Origin: Paramyrothecium sp. XJ0827
Taxonomy: Eukaryota; Ascomycota; Sordariomycetes; Hypocreales; Stachybotryaceae
DNA length: 64,000 bases
Direction: 5' to 3'
Assembly (NCBI GenBank): GCA_020881915.1
Contig: JAJFPB010000013.1
Span: 558,001-622,000, forward strand
Below, one piece after another: positions 32,454 to 43,454 of the stretch. The position numbers and the translations under genes were made by a program. Position 1 is the first letter of the stretch; the number at the start of each line of letters is the position of its first letter. The notes beneath the pieces were generated by a model. It saw only the letters and a program-made list of their open reading frames with translations, was not told the origin of the DNA and made no database searches.

Positions 32454-32668
32454 TCAAGCATCATTGGGGCCGATGTTCCAGATTCCAAGCTGGGTGAGAA
32501 CGCAGTCCTTGAACTCTGAATAGGTAACGCTGTCCTCCAGGCAGTACTTGATGGTCGGGACCAGGCCCTTGTTCAATGTTAGTATGCTATGCGAAATCTT
32601 CGCGGTCATAAGCTTACCGCTGAGGCTGAAGCAGCCAGAAGAAGAACGATAGCTCCGAATGACTTCAT
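32454..32668 (-). CDS. Small secreted protein, two exons (32618-32668 and 32454-32567)
   Basis: The minus-strand ATG at 32668 opens a 17-residue signal peptide (MKSFGAIVLLLAASASA). A 50-nt intron at 32568-32617 follows, with GTAAGC at the donor, a perfect TACTAAC branch site and AAG at the acceptor. Exon 2 encodes 37 residues with two cysteines and ends at TGA 32454-32456. The mature product is about 37 aa. The signal peptide ends exactly at the exon boundary, common in fungal secreted peptides. Upstream, TATTTAAA (32766-32773) and a CAATCAACAC-rich leader look like a working promoter. I do not recognise the family; a two-cysteine secreted peptide or effector candidate is the most that can be said. 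Confidence 0.72.
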
Positions 32669-32765
32669 TTTGGAAAATTTGAGGCTAGTATTGTATGGAG
32701 CGAAGAGTGTTGATTGTGTTTATGCGAGTAGAACTTAGATGTCGATTCAACGGGATCTCGTTCCG

Positions 32766-32773
32766 TTTAAATA
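32766..32773 (-). promoter_or_regulatory. TATA-like box for the small secreted protein gene
   Basis: TATTTAAA on the minus strand, about 100 bp upstream of the ATG at 32668, followed by a CA-rich untranslated leader. Confidence 0.45.
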
Positions 32774-34515
32774 GCTGCAGCGGCTTAATGAATCGAATAC
32801 CAGATTAGAGGACTTTGAAATATCGGTGGACAACATATACCACCTGCAATCCACCAGCAGGAATGTTTGTGAGACAGCACCCTGGCAACGTCGACAATGT
32901 CTATGATAGCAATATGATAGCAAGTACAACCTATATAGGAGTAGGAATGCTACGAGTCACACCGCTCGATCCCTCGCACGTTTTTTCTTTGACATAAGAC
33001 ATCGTGTCAGTGATTCAAACTGTTACTGGCTGTCTCGAACTCTGTGTCGCGGCACTTTTGTCGACATTCCACCATCCGGTAGATCGCCTCCTTGGCATTC
33101 GGATGAGATTCTTCCCTTCTTCTCTCTCTTCATTTCTCCGAAAGACCGACCATCTATCTTAATGTTCTCTCAAATTTAAAAGCACAGGCTACATGCACAG
33201 CAAAGCCACGATTGAAAACAGAAAGAACCTCCCGGAAACGGCTTATGATCTCGGAAAACTGCCGCGATCATGTAAGCGGACTCTTGGAGTCCATTGAAAC
33301 CCTTGTGGCTGGGGTTGATTCATGTTTCAGGTACTGATCGACGAAACCTGGATGGAGACGGAGCCAAGGCCGCCGAGTATCTATTCTATTAGACTAAATT
33401 TTCTTCCATCGCTTCTTCTGGGCGTTCTCAGGAATGACTCTTAATTCGCCCTGGGTAATGGAGACTGGAAAATTAGAGCTACAGAAATGCCTGGGCGAAC
33501 ATCCTCTACTCCGCATGACCAGCGTCTCGGCTTTCTTCTGCTCTCCGGACTACACCAATATTGAATGGACTTATACCCAGCTTTCTAACCATAACGCAAT
33601 GGTGACCGTACCCAACAAACCAGCTACATGTATTTTCCGGTAATTGACATTCAAGTGCTCATGGGTTGAGTCGTACCACGGGACCAGCTGATGGTCACAG
33701 CAGTTTTGGTCTCCGCCTCATGCACAGAACATAGCCTCAATTGTGCCTACTTTGGTTATAAACGAGAGCTACCACGCCCTGCTTGTTGACATATTACTTG
33801 CATTCCTTTTCGCTGGATTGGATGCCAAGGCGCTTAGTTTGGTTTGACATGTGATACCATTGCAAGTAATCCACTCGCAAAACTGACACAAAGAACATAG
33901 GGTATACTAGGTACAACTCATGGGACTTGGTGGAGCAGCCAACTGTCGTATCGTGGCGTAGGATTGAGCACCATCAAAAATCGGTCTTTATGGGCTCCTG
34001 GTAATATCATTGGGTGGTACCAATAGGCTATCCCGGGATTGACCGAAAGCGAGCAATACGATGCCCTAATGATCACGTCCAAAACTAAGCTTGTTTACTC
34101 GGTGGCGATCAAGATTCTGACTGCATAAACACAATTTCGTAGCCTAATCTTATTTTCAGGGAGTCATCGACCTTGAAGCAATTGCAGAAATACAAAAATC
34201 AAGGAATATGAACAGCCTTTAGCAGATATAATGAGCATCGACTTTTGCCATGTCCATGATCCTTGTTCTGAGTCACAAGTCTCCCTTTGTAGAGCAATCG
34301 TCATTGTGATACGTCTGTAACCGTTTTCGGGCTTAGATTCATCACCAATTCTTGTTGGTACTGGGTTGAAATGGAAACACACTGGCACATTTTCAAGCGC
34401 AGTAAATGATATGCACCAGAGAGCCTGGAAATTTCGCACTATTCATTCTATCGAAGACCTGAGCAGTCAGCCTGGCTCAGTCGACCCTGCATCATCCCGT
34501 CCATAACATATTTAA
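32774..34515. other. Long intergenic stretch without a supported gene
   Basis: Only short ORFs (for example 33434-33643 plus and 34164-34439 minus) without family motifs. I looked for intron-split readings on both strands and found none convincing. Confidence 0.4.
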
Positions 34516-35005
34516 CTAGGCCTTGTTCTTCTGTGCATCTGAAGCCCCCTCCGGGTCGTAGGCCTCGACATCAATCAAAATGCATCTTGTCTGAGCCCAG
34601 CTGCTTGACACTCAACTCTGTCCACACAACCTGGTGGTTGGGCATCCACTTCTTGAAGTTGTAGATGATGCGCTCGTGTTGGGAGTAGATGTCCGTGCTG
34701 TACGTCACCACACGGTAGACTTGAGACCACCCTTGACCGCCTGCGTGCTTGAGATTATACTCGCAATTCTGGAATGCCTGGTCGATCTCGGCGTCAAGGT
34801 TACCTTGGACAAGGGTCTCAAGGGTAAAGTCTGTCTGGGCACCATCCCAGCCACCTAAGGTCTCACATCAACATCAAAACCGTCGCGGGACCGCGCCCAA
34901 AAGTGTAGAAACATACCCTGGCCAGAGCAAATAATGCGGTCTCCGACCCGGACGGCCTGTGTGTAAGACAAATTCTTCTGAGCCCACTCGCCGTAGCCAG
35001 CGCTG
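34516..35005 (-). pseudogene. RidA/YjgF-family protein relic (exons 34917-35005 and 34516-34854)
   Basis: On the minus strand, 35005-34917 encodes GYGEWAQKNLSYTQAVRVGD-RIICSGQ. A 62-nt intron (GTATGT...TTAG, 34855-34916) then leads to GGWDGAQTDF..., AEIDQAFQNCEYNLKHAGG and WSQVYRVVTYSTDIYSQHE, typical of the RidA enamine/imine deaminase family. Near the C-terminus the frame breaks: HFD is followed by a stop, while the next frame reads IDVEAYDPEGASD to a natural stop at 34516. The first exon is not recoverable; a possible acceptor at 35006 points to sequence with no start codon before the neighbouring hAT relic. It is a recent pseudogene or has a sequencing error at one base. Confidence 0.7.
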
Positions 35006-35172
35006 CTAATGAAACAAGTAAGTCAAATCAGGCTCTGGATTTGCTCACTTGGTAGGAGTCTTGCAAAATACTTGCAAACAAGCAAGTTGCCAAATCAAGT
35101 GTATGGGGACACGTGACGAAGGAAGTGGGCGCTGATTACCTGATTCGGCCGAAAAGTGAAGCTATTCCCAAC

Positions 35173-35819
35173 TCAAACCCTCATTAAACCCCCGCTGACT
35201 TCCGAGTAAATTCCCCTCTTCAGCCAGTTCTTCATTAACTGCAGCTTTCCCATGTTATCAGGTTTCATTGCCAGCCTTTGTGACGTCAATGTGAGCTTCG
35301 CAGTGCTGAAAGCTCGCTCGCAGTCGGAGGCCATAGCCGGGATGGCAAGGACGTCGAGTGCAAGCTTGCTCAACAGCGGATACGTACCTTGATGATCCAA
35401 CCACCAACGAGTAGGGTCAGTCGTGTCCACTGTCGTCTGGCGTAAGTACCCCTCAAGCTCGTTGTATGGACTGGTAGGCCTGGGCCTCTTTGAATTGACC
35501 CATTGGCGAAAGTGGTCGTCATCCTCCGACCCAGTCATCACGAGCATATCCATAGATTCCTGGCTTTCCCCTCCGCCGGAGCTTGGGGTCTTGTCGTTAG
35601 CGGGACGACGATACCACTTGTTGAAGTAGACTTCCAGGCCGTTCTTTGCGTCACGAACCCACACTAATTGCTCCTCGTCTGACCAGATCGCCTCAACGTA
35701 AGAGAAGCCGAGGGAAGGATGGAGGATGACCGATGCAGCAAACAGAGGAGAGTCGCCCAACTTTTCGTAGTAGTCGCGCAGTTTCTGCCAAGCAAGTTCA
35801 ATTGAGCTCCGAAGGTGCT
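35173..35819 (-). pseudogene. C-terminal relic of a hAT transposase
   Basis: About 215 residues reading IELAWQKLRDYYEK, SPLFAASVILHPSLGF, LALDVLAIPAMASDCERAFS and LMKNWLKRGIYSEV: the C-terminal third of a hAT transposase with its dimerisation domain. It belongs to the lineage of the element at 53822-60699. It is cut at 35819/35820 exactly where the next hAT element begins; the rest of the gene is not on the other side of that element. Confidence 0.88.
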
Positions 35820-38630
35820 CAGAGTGGCGCATCATTCATTAATAATGATTGAAATGAATCGCAATGATTGATAATGATCATTATCAATCATTTCATTGAC
35901 GGCTTACCCCACATAATGATCATTGCATTGTGGGCAAGGCAATGAAATGACGATAATGAAATGATAGGCGGGGCTGGTGAGAGCTGGCGCGAGCCGAGCA
36001 TCAACAAAAGCAAAGATGCGCGGGAAGGACACCTGGCTGCTTCGCGGAGGCCCCTTTATTTACTTTCCCATTCGGATCCCCGGTATTGCTCGTCAAAATA
36101 TCCGCAGCATGTTGGGCCAGACGCCACCATTGCCATCCGTCGAGGATGTCCCATCTTCTCCGGCGAACCCCCGGGATCGAGGCTCTGAATCTAGAACACC
36201 ATTCACCGTCTCTTCCCCAGTAACTCCGAGCCCCAGCGCCGGCTCAAGTCAATTCACATCAGCACAGGACTGGGACAGCTTTCCTTGGTCTCAGTTTCCC
36301 GACCTCGCAATATCTGAGCGGAAAGGGCGACCCAAGTCCTGGATCTGGCAGCATGGTTATGATCTCCAAGAAATCAAGGATAAGACTCGACATAGGTGGG
36401 TTTGCCGTGAGTGTGTGAAGAAGAAAGACCCAAAGATCACTGCCCATCTTGCGTCGGCGACATTCAACATTGAGTCTCATCTTGGAATCAGCACAACATA
36501 TATGGCGGCAAATTACAACCGCGCCTAGGGAAAAGGACCATCGACCAGATGTTCTCCTTGGCAAGCACCGAGACGCCAGACGTGGATTTCCAGTTTCGCA
36601 ATAAGCTCAAGAAGCAGTTCGACAAGGTGGTGTTCCAGCGCAAACTTGTGAGATGGGTTGTGGAGACAAACCAGTCCTTCCGAGTATCTGAGAACGAGAC
36701 TTTTCGCGATCTCCCGACTACTTGAATCCTATTATCAGTGCGACCAATGCCCACGTTTCTCACGATGCGATTCGACGGCGAGTAGTAGATGAGTATCATT
36801 TCTTTCGCCTTCACATCGTCAGAGCTCTGCGACAGAGTCCTAGTGCCGTCCACATTGCGTTCGATGGCTGGACTTCGCGAAATCGGCACCCGTTGTTCGG
36901 AGTCGTGGCGTTCTTCCTGGACCAGAGCTTCCGGCCGCGTAAGATCGTTCTTGGGCTGCCAAATCTTACGGACCGTCATACTGGCGAAAATATCGCCGAC
37001 AGTGTCCGTGACATCCTCGCGGCCTTCGAGCTCGGCAAAGAGAAGATCGGCTACTTCACACTCGACAATGCCTTTAATAATGACAAAGCGATGGATCACC
37101 TGGCGCAGCATTTTCAGTGGGCTAACGCCACGTCAAGGCGAATCCGCTGCTTTGGCCATGTCATTCATTTAGTAGCCAGGGCTATGCTTCTAGGGAAAGA
37201 CGACGCGGACGGCGTGATTGAGGATGATCTTGACACCGATACACTTGCAATGTGGGCGAAGCGCGGCCCAATTGGAAAGCTACACAGCCTCGTGGTGTGG
37301 ATAAACCGCTCAAACAGAGTGACAGAGATGCTACGGGATGTCCAAAGGCAAGAGACAGACAAGAAATGGCCTGGCTCACTAGATGTCGTCGTGGACAACA
37401 ATACCAGGTGGCTTTCTCAATACTATATGATGAGCCGTGCGCTTAAGCTGCGTCCTTATATCGAGGCCATAATCTCGGACATCCTATATGAAGTTTCCAA
37501 GCCGAGGAGGAAGGGAACCCGCCACGATTCGCTGCCCTCATGTCTCGAAGCCGATACCTTGCTTACCGAGGACGACTGGAAGACTATCGGATACTACCAT
37601 AACATATTGCGACAATTCGAAGCCTGCGTCAAGGACCTGGAGGGGATGGGAAGCAACGAATCCGGAAGGGGGAAAGGAAGCTGCGTACGGGCTGATGCAG
37701 GATATCTGCCCTGCGTACGAGTGGCTAATCGGCCATTTGGAAGAGGCGAAGCTTGAGGCAGACCGTACACCAGAGCCTGCCCACTTCAAGACAAATATCA
37801 ACCTTGCGTGGGTCAAACTGAACAAGTACTATAGCACTATTGACCAGTCTCCTGCCTATTACGCGGCAACCGTTCTGCACCCGGCGATTCGTTGGGACTT
37901 CCTCCGCCGAGCGTATCGCGAGAGACCAGAGTGGATTGAGAAAGCACAACAGCTCCTCAGCGACATCTGGCAGGAATACAAAGAGCTGCCTATTCAGTTC
38001 GAACGGAACCCATTCGACGATGTACGGCCAGTAAAACGAGCCAAGGAGGCAGAAGAGGCAGTGGATACCTTTTCTTCGTACTTGGACAGCTTCAAATCGA
38101 CAGCGATGGAAATTTCCCCGCATAGCACGGGTGATGAGCTTGATCGGTGGCTCCAACTAGCCGATCCTGTTGAGAAGGATCGCGATCCATTCTTATATTG
38201 GTTCAACAAAAGATTTGACTATCCTCGCCTTACGCGTATGGCCATAGACATACTCTCCGTGCCGCCCATGGCCGCTGAATGCGAGAGGGTCTTTTCCTCG
38301 TGCGGCAATATGGTCTCGGCGAAACGCTGTCGACTTCAAGCCGAAACAATCGCTATCACACAAACCGTACGATCATGGCTACGAGCAGGACTATTGGATG
38401 ATTACGATGGACTGCTGAAGGACCTCGTGGCAGCGGAGCTCAACGAGACGTAATGCGACAGGCACCCATCAGCGGCAGGACCTGGTCATTGTGGATCTTC
38501 AATCATTAAATCATTATCATTTCATTCTCAGTCCTACAATGATCATTATCATTACTGCAAGCTTATTAGTCAATCATTTCCTCTCATTATCTAGGTGATA
38601 ATGATTGATAATGATTCATGCGCCACTCTG
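35820..38630 (+). mobile_element. Full-length hAT element, decayed, at a sequence breakpoint
   Basis: Inverted ends start CAGAGTGGCGCAT (35820-35832 and 38618-38630). Just inside, both ends are packed with AATGATTGATAATGATCATT-like palindromic subterminal repeats (35833-35960 and 38500-38617). The 8-bp flanks (AAGGTGCT and ATCATCTC) do not match. Left of the element is a truncated hAT gene, right of it a truncated NLR gene. Confidence 0.88.
36016..38453 (+). pseudogene. hAT transposase with at least three frameshifts
   Basis: Readable in pieces: 36016-36528 carries the BED finger (HRWVCRECVKKKDPK...FNIESHL); a short frame to 36722 reads RTIDQMFSLAST; 36722-37660 has DYLNPIISATNAH, HIAFDGWTSRN, GYFTLDNAFNND and RCFGHVIHLVARAMLLG; 37660-38453 ends with MAAECERVFSSCGN and TVRSWLRAGLLDDY. 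Breaks lie near 36520, 36712 and 37660. All domains are present in order, so only indels have inactivated it. Confidence 0.88.
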
Positions 38631-41600
38631 ATCATCTCGGCCCTGAAGTTCCCAGCGACAACGGCAATGGCGCCTTCAGCGATCTTTACCTGGTCTCCCT
38701 CCCGGCCGAGAAGGACCTTCATCACCTCGGGCCCGTTCAGCCGGTTCTTCGCCGCGGCGATGACGATGGCCTCCGTGATCGTGACCTGGTCTCCCTTCCG
38801 GTCGAGGAGCACCTTCATCACCTCGGCCCCGTTCCGCACATTCCGCGCAGCGGCCCTGACGATGTCCTCTGTGATCGTAACTTCGTCTCCCCTCCTATCC
38901 AAGAGGACGCCCACAAGCTCTGCGCCGCGTTCCACATTTTGGGCTGCCTCACGAATCACTGCTCGATCCACAGGTGACTCGGGATCCGCCCGCTCAAGCA
39001 TGATCTTGAAAACGTGAGTATGTCCCGAAGCGGCGCATTGTTCGAGCGGTGTCCTCCAGTTTCGGTGCGCCGAATCAACATACAGAGAGTACCGCGCTGT
39101 ATCTGTAGAACCCCCGCCATATCTATGCCTCAGCGACAGCGCATGGTCAACAAGCAGCGGGATCCCCCACCGGGCAGCCACGTGAAAGATAGACACGGCA
39201 AAAGGCTCCCATCGTCGCTCTGCACGGAAGTCTCCCCACCAGGCTTTCAGCATCCTCGAATCGATCGCGAAAAATTCGGCCTGCCGATCCTCAATCCGGA
39301 ATCTTTCCTTGGCCATATGCGCATGCTCCGGCCAGAACTCAGTTGAGTACGAGACAAACTCGTCCTTTGGCCTCGCGTCTCTTTCACGGAGAGAGAAACT
39401 CGCCATGAGACAATCAATACAGCGGCTCGCGAGTCCGCTGTGTGCCCCCAGCTCGGAGACGACGCAACTGCCACTTCGCGTGTCACCCACAAGAAAGTCT
39501 CTGACGGACTGGTGCAACAGCAGCACTCTCTCGTCCTGCACCACGATCATCAGCCGACACGCAGCGACCGCCTCGGTTGTGAAGCGAATGCGCTCCTCCT
39601 CATCTTCTTCTTGATAGAGCTCGCACGCCGAGGCAAGCTCCAGCGCGCTAAGCGGACACCGCGCCACCATGACGAAGCTGAGTAGCCGTTTGATTGTGTC
39701 CGGATCCTCGCCGACCTGGTGGAGTGCCATGTCAAGGAGCTGTGTGTAGAGCGAGTGCAGGCCGGCTGGAATCTTCTCAAGGCGGGCAACGGCATTTTTC
39801 GAAGCAACCTTCTCCAGCTCCTGACAGGCCAAGCCGACCCAGAGAAAGATGCCACCTGCCCTCTCACGGAGCATCCGGTTAACTTTGCCTGCCACGGTGC
39901 TCGGATAGTTCTTCTTCTTGCTCATGTCAGCCACCTTCTCATCGATGAACTTTTGGATGTCACGTTTGGACTCTTCAAACGATGCTAGGTCCCTGTTGGG
40001 GAAATCCTGCAGGCACTCCCTGATTTCCGTGTACGGCCGGCTGGTGATTAGGATGCTGACGTTCAACCCGCCGGCGCTAGATCGATGCTGTCTGAAGGTG
40101 TCTTCGATCTGCTTCAGCAACGTCTCCTGCTCTTCCAGCTCGCACTCGTCGAGGGCATCGACCAGGCAATACTTGCGGCCCGTGGCCTTGTCCGCGCAGG
40201 CTTTGGTGAACATGGTCCACAAGGCGTCGAACGAGTCGAACGCTCGGGCCTTGCGCTCCTCGTACTTTGGGAGGACGTGCTCAATCAGCCGTGGATGCTG
40301 CTGTACCAGCTGCAGAAGGAGCCCGCGGACGACCGCCGTGGCCGTCTTGCGCGTGTCGTAGCCCGAGTCGCAGAAGAAGTACGCGAGCGTCTTGTTGGGG
40401 GTCTTGGAGAAGACCTCCGACAGCGCCTCGGCGAGGAACATGGACATGGTCGACTTGCCCGTTCCCGGGTTTCCGTGGAGCCAGAGAACGTCGGTCGGAG
40501 GCGACGTCGACTCTGCCGCGTCGCCGAGCCAAGCGGTCAGTTCGTCAGTGCCGAAGATCCAGTCGCAGGTGTCTTTGGCGCGGCCGCCTTTCTTTCGCTT
40601 CAACACTCTCATGTCCTCGTATGGATCGGTGAGGAAGAGGTCGCGGAGACACTCTCTCGCTTCGGCCTTCTCTGCCAAGGCGTCTGCAGCCTGTTAGTAC
40701 GACACAAGCACGGCGAAGGGGAACCTACAGTCTCGGTCGGTGATGATGGGTTTTGCTATGACCACGTCAGTTCAAACCGTTCCTCTAGTCCTCAACTTCA
40801 ATCACGCACGTTGTGCCCGGCGTCGGACGACTTCCGGGGCCGTCTTACACATCCTGAGCAGCTCCGCGGAGACGGTCTGGAAGGAGCGATCGTCGGGGCC
40901 GGAGTACTTGTTCATCTCGGAATGATTTGCAGCCAGCGAGATCATTCCGAGACCAGGAATGCACGCCGAGGCCTCGTCGACTACCTGCACCACGTAAGTT
41001 ATCCGTCGTCGGGATGGGCAGGCCGATATAGGGCATACATACCCTTCCTCGTATTGGCCCTCCTATGCCAAGCTTCTTCTTCAGATAGTCGGTGTCATAT
41101 AGCTCGAAAAAGCAGGATGTTGGGATGGAGAGAGAATTTCGCATCCGACAGAACTGGTTCAACTTGTCCATCAGGTCCTCATCGTCATACGCTAGGTCGC
41201 GAACGATACCGTCGTGGGAGCCAGCGAGTCGCAGAAACGAGGCCACGATCTGGGACAAAGGCTGGAACTTGGATCCGCGCAAGGGCGAGCCCAGGAAGAC
41301 GACGCCCGCCGTCGACGCCGCGATGTACCTGAGCTCGTCGTCAGAGTTTGCGTACAGGAGCGCCTTTCGATGTCAGCGGGGTCGTCAATCGTTCTGGTCA
41401 CATTCTCAGTCACTCACACGCTGGATGACGTTGCCGCCCAGACTGTGGCCGACAAAGACGATCGGTCGGCTTGCCGTCTTCTCCTGAAAGTCGCGGACGC
41501 TGCGGATGAGCTCCTCTCCACAGAGCTGGAGACGGGTCTTGGGCGCATCGGCGTGCCACCTTGGGTCGTAGTTGTAGAGCAGGATGCGCGAATGGAGGAC

Positions 41601-41900
41601 GACGGCCGGGAGCATGCCGGGGTCCTGGAGCCATTTGACGTGTAGGTCCCGGTTTTTCGGGTCTGTCGGGTTCTTCCACGTCCATGACCAGTCGACGTTG
41701 GCGCCGAGGCCGTGGACGGCGATGATGCTGGGAGTGTCAGCGGGTCCGCGGCGGGACAGCCGGGGAACATACTCGACTTCGGCTTCGGTGCTCTCGTGCA
41801 CCACTTCTAGGGCCGGCCGGCCTTGCGGGGTATGCAGCCAACAGTCAACCGGGAGGGCCTTGAACGACGGGGAGGTCGTAGCGTACCATGGTGCCTAAGG
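38591..41900 (-). pseudogene. NLR-type STAND protein: alpha/beta hydrolase + NACHT + repeats, 3'-truncated
   Basis: Five exons are inferred on the minus strand: 41418-about 41900, 41043-41363, 40810-40984, 40729-40755 and 38591-40683, with introns of 45-58 nt and normal GT-AG ends. Exon 1 has a SesB-like hydrolase (IAVHGLGAN, nucleophile motif GHSLGG); exon 2 continues it (VVFLGSPLRGSKF). The last exon carries the NACHT ATPase: Walker A GNPGTGKST (69-77 of the exon reading), Walker B YCLVDALDEC and ITSRP. It ends in about 33-residue repeats (EVMKVLLDRKGDQVTITEAI) related to ankyrin-like arrays. Fungal NLRs of this kind sense non-self and trigger cell death. The repeat array is cut at 38630, and the final 12 residues plus stop come from the hAT end. 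The first exon's start is uncertain: an in-frame TAG precedes it, with an acceptor-like TTAG. Confidence 0.8.
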
Positions 41901-42311
41901 CTGATCTCTAATTGCTGGTGGTTGTTCGGCAGTAGATGGAAATTGCTGATGGCTACAAAACAGTCGTGGCGGAGATGGAACGACTACGTTTAGCTTCTGG
42001 TCTGGTGGGACAAGTTTTTCTAGACTTCTGAACACCGCCAGCGCCTGAAGGCGGCGTCTTGGTTGCATGGCAGTGTCCAAGAGCGTGCTATGGTGGCGGG
42101 CAGGCTGCGATGCGGTTGGACAAAGAGGAGGGCGTCTCAACGTGAGTTCCCTGGTGCGAACCTTCAATACCAGGCTGCAGGAGCAACGCCATGGTGGTTG
42201 CTTCCTGGCACCTGGCGCCTGGCCTGCAGGGTCCACTAAGAGCACGCGTACGCCCAGTGCATCAGAAGTCAGCCGCCCGTCCCCGATGATTGGCCTGAAG
42301 ATGCACATGCG
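41901..42311. other. Spacer between divergent NLR and DUF6601-like genes
   Basis: About 410 bp between head-to-head genes; presumably holds both promoters. No motif stands out. Confidence 0.4.
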
Positions 42312-43454
42312 ATGATTCTCACTCGCAGTCGTGCCTCCGACCTGCCATCGAGCAACACGATTATCAAACGTCCTCCGTCAATGATGGCAGTACAAACAAG
42401 CCAAGTGGGCCACCGTTTCGCTTCCGTCCAGAGACCCGTGGTTGCTGACCAGCCTCTAACAGTTGCCCCCCTTCACCCACCGAGCCTTGGAGCACGACAC
42501 TGCGGCCGGGAACGTCGCGGCGGGGCGCGTCGAGACCAGTCTCGTAGACCTGCTGCCCGCTTCGAGCCGGACCCCGGCGGACGACCTGACGACCCCTGCC
42601 CATTCCCCCGTGGTCGCCTGCGTCGACGCGGAGCTCGATCTGCGGCGACCCGCCGATGTCCCCGACTGGTTGTGGATCGCCGGACGGCCCACGCCGCCGC
42701 GCCCGCTCCACCAGCAGCGCCTCCTCAACCGCGAGATCCTGATCACCGAGAGGCTGGACCAGCACCTGGTGTGGGGGACTGGCCGCATGTTTATCAAGCC
42801 GCTGCCGCGCTTCCTTCTGGAGCCGCGCTTCTGGCTGGAGCACCTGCGCTGCTCGCCACCGCCGGGCCCCTTCGCGGACAAGCAGTCCTGTGCCTGCGGG
42901 GGCCGCCGCGAGCGCGCCCTCGGCCTCCTCTTCTCGTACGCGGCGCTCATTGCCCACGAGAGTGACTTCCATATAGCCAAGGAGAACTATCTCCTGCCCC
43001 AAGAGGTGCAGTGGCAAGGGTGGAGGACGGTCGTCCAGGAAGTCCTGGGCACGAAGCACATCTATTCCTTGGCCGATCCGCGTTTTCACTACGGAGAGCT
43101 CCGCCTCAGCCGACTCAACAAGATATACTTCTCTGGAAGACTCCCTTTAGCGGCTACATGTCTCGCTGGAACCAGTATGGCTTTTTCGTCAGCGACAACT
43201 TTGCCTGGCTGGCGAGCTCGACCATCTACATCGCCATTGTCCTGACGGCGCTGCAGGTTGGCCTCACGACGGAGCTCCAGAACAACAAGGCCTTCCAGTC
43301 GGCCTCGTACGGCTTCACAGTCTTCTCCATCCTGGGGCCTCTCGTCGCCGCAGGCCTCATCTTGGTTGTATTCTTCTATATGTTCGTCGATAACTGGGTC
43401 GCTACAAGACGCTACCAGCGGAAGAGAATGCAGATCATCAAGAGCCAGGGGTAG
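42312..43454 (+). pseudogene. DUF6601-like membrane protein (exons 42312-42389 and 42463-43454), one frameshift
   Basis: Exon 1 encodes 26 residues; a 73-nt intron (GTACAA...CTAACAG) leads into LPPFTHRALEHD. Family-type blocks follow: MFIKPLPRFLLEPRFW, CACGGRRERALGLLFSYAAL, ESDFHIAKENYLLPQEVQWQ and DPRFHYGELRLSRLNKIY. After the frame changes, near 43128, come two membrane segments (STIYIAIVLTALQVGL and YGFTVFSILGPLVAAGLILV). This matches the fungal DUF6601 family of predicted two-helix membrane proteins of unknown function. One base appears to be missing between KIYF and LWKTPFSGY; otherwise the gene is complete, so it is a recent pseudogene or a base-call error. Confidence 0.75.

Noticed and set aside
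41895..42308. 137-aa minus-strand ORF upstream of the NLR
   Set aside because: No domain, compositionally odd, and located in the short divergent promoter region; probably chance.
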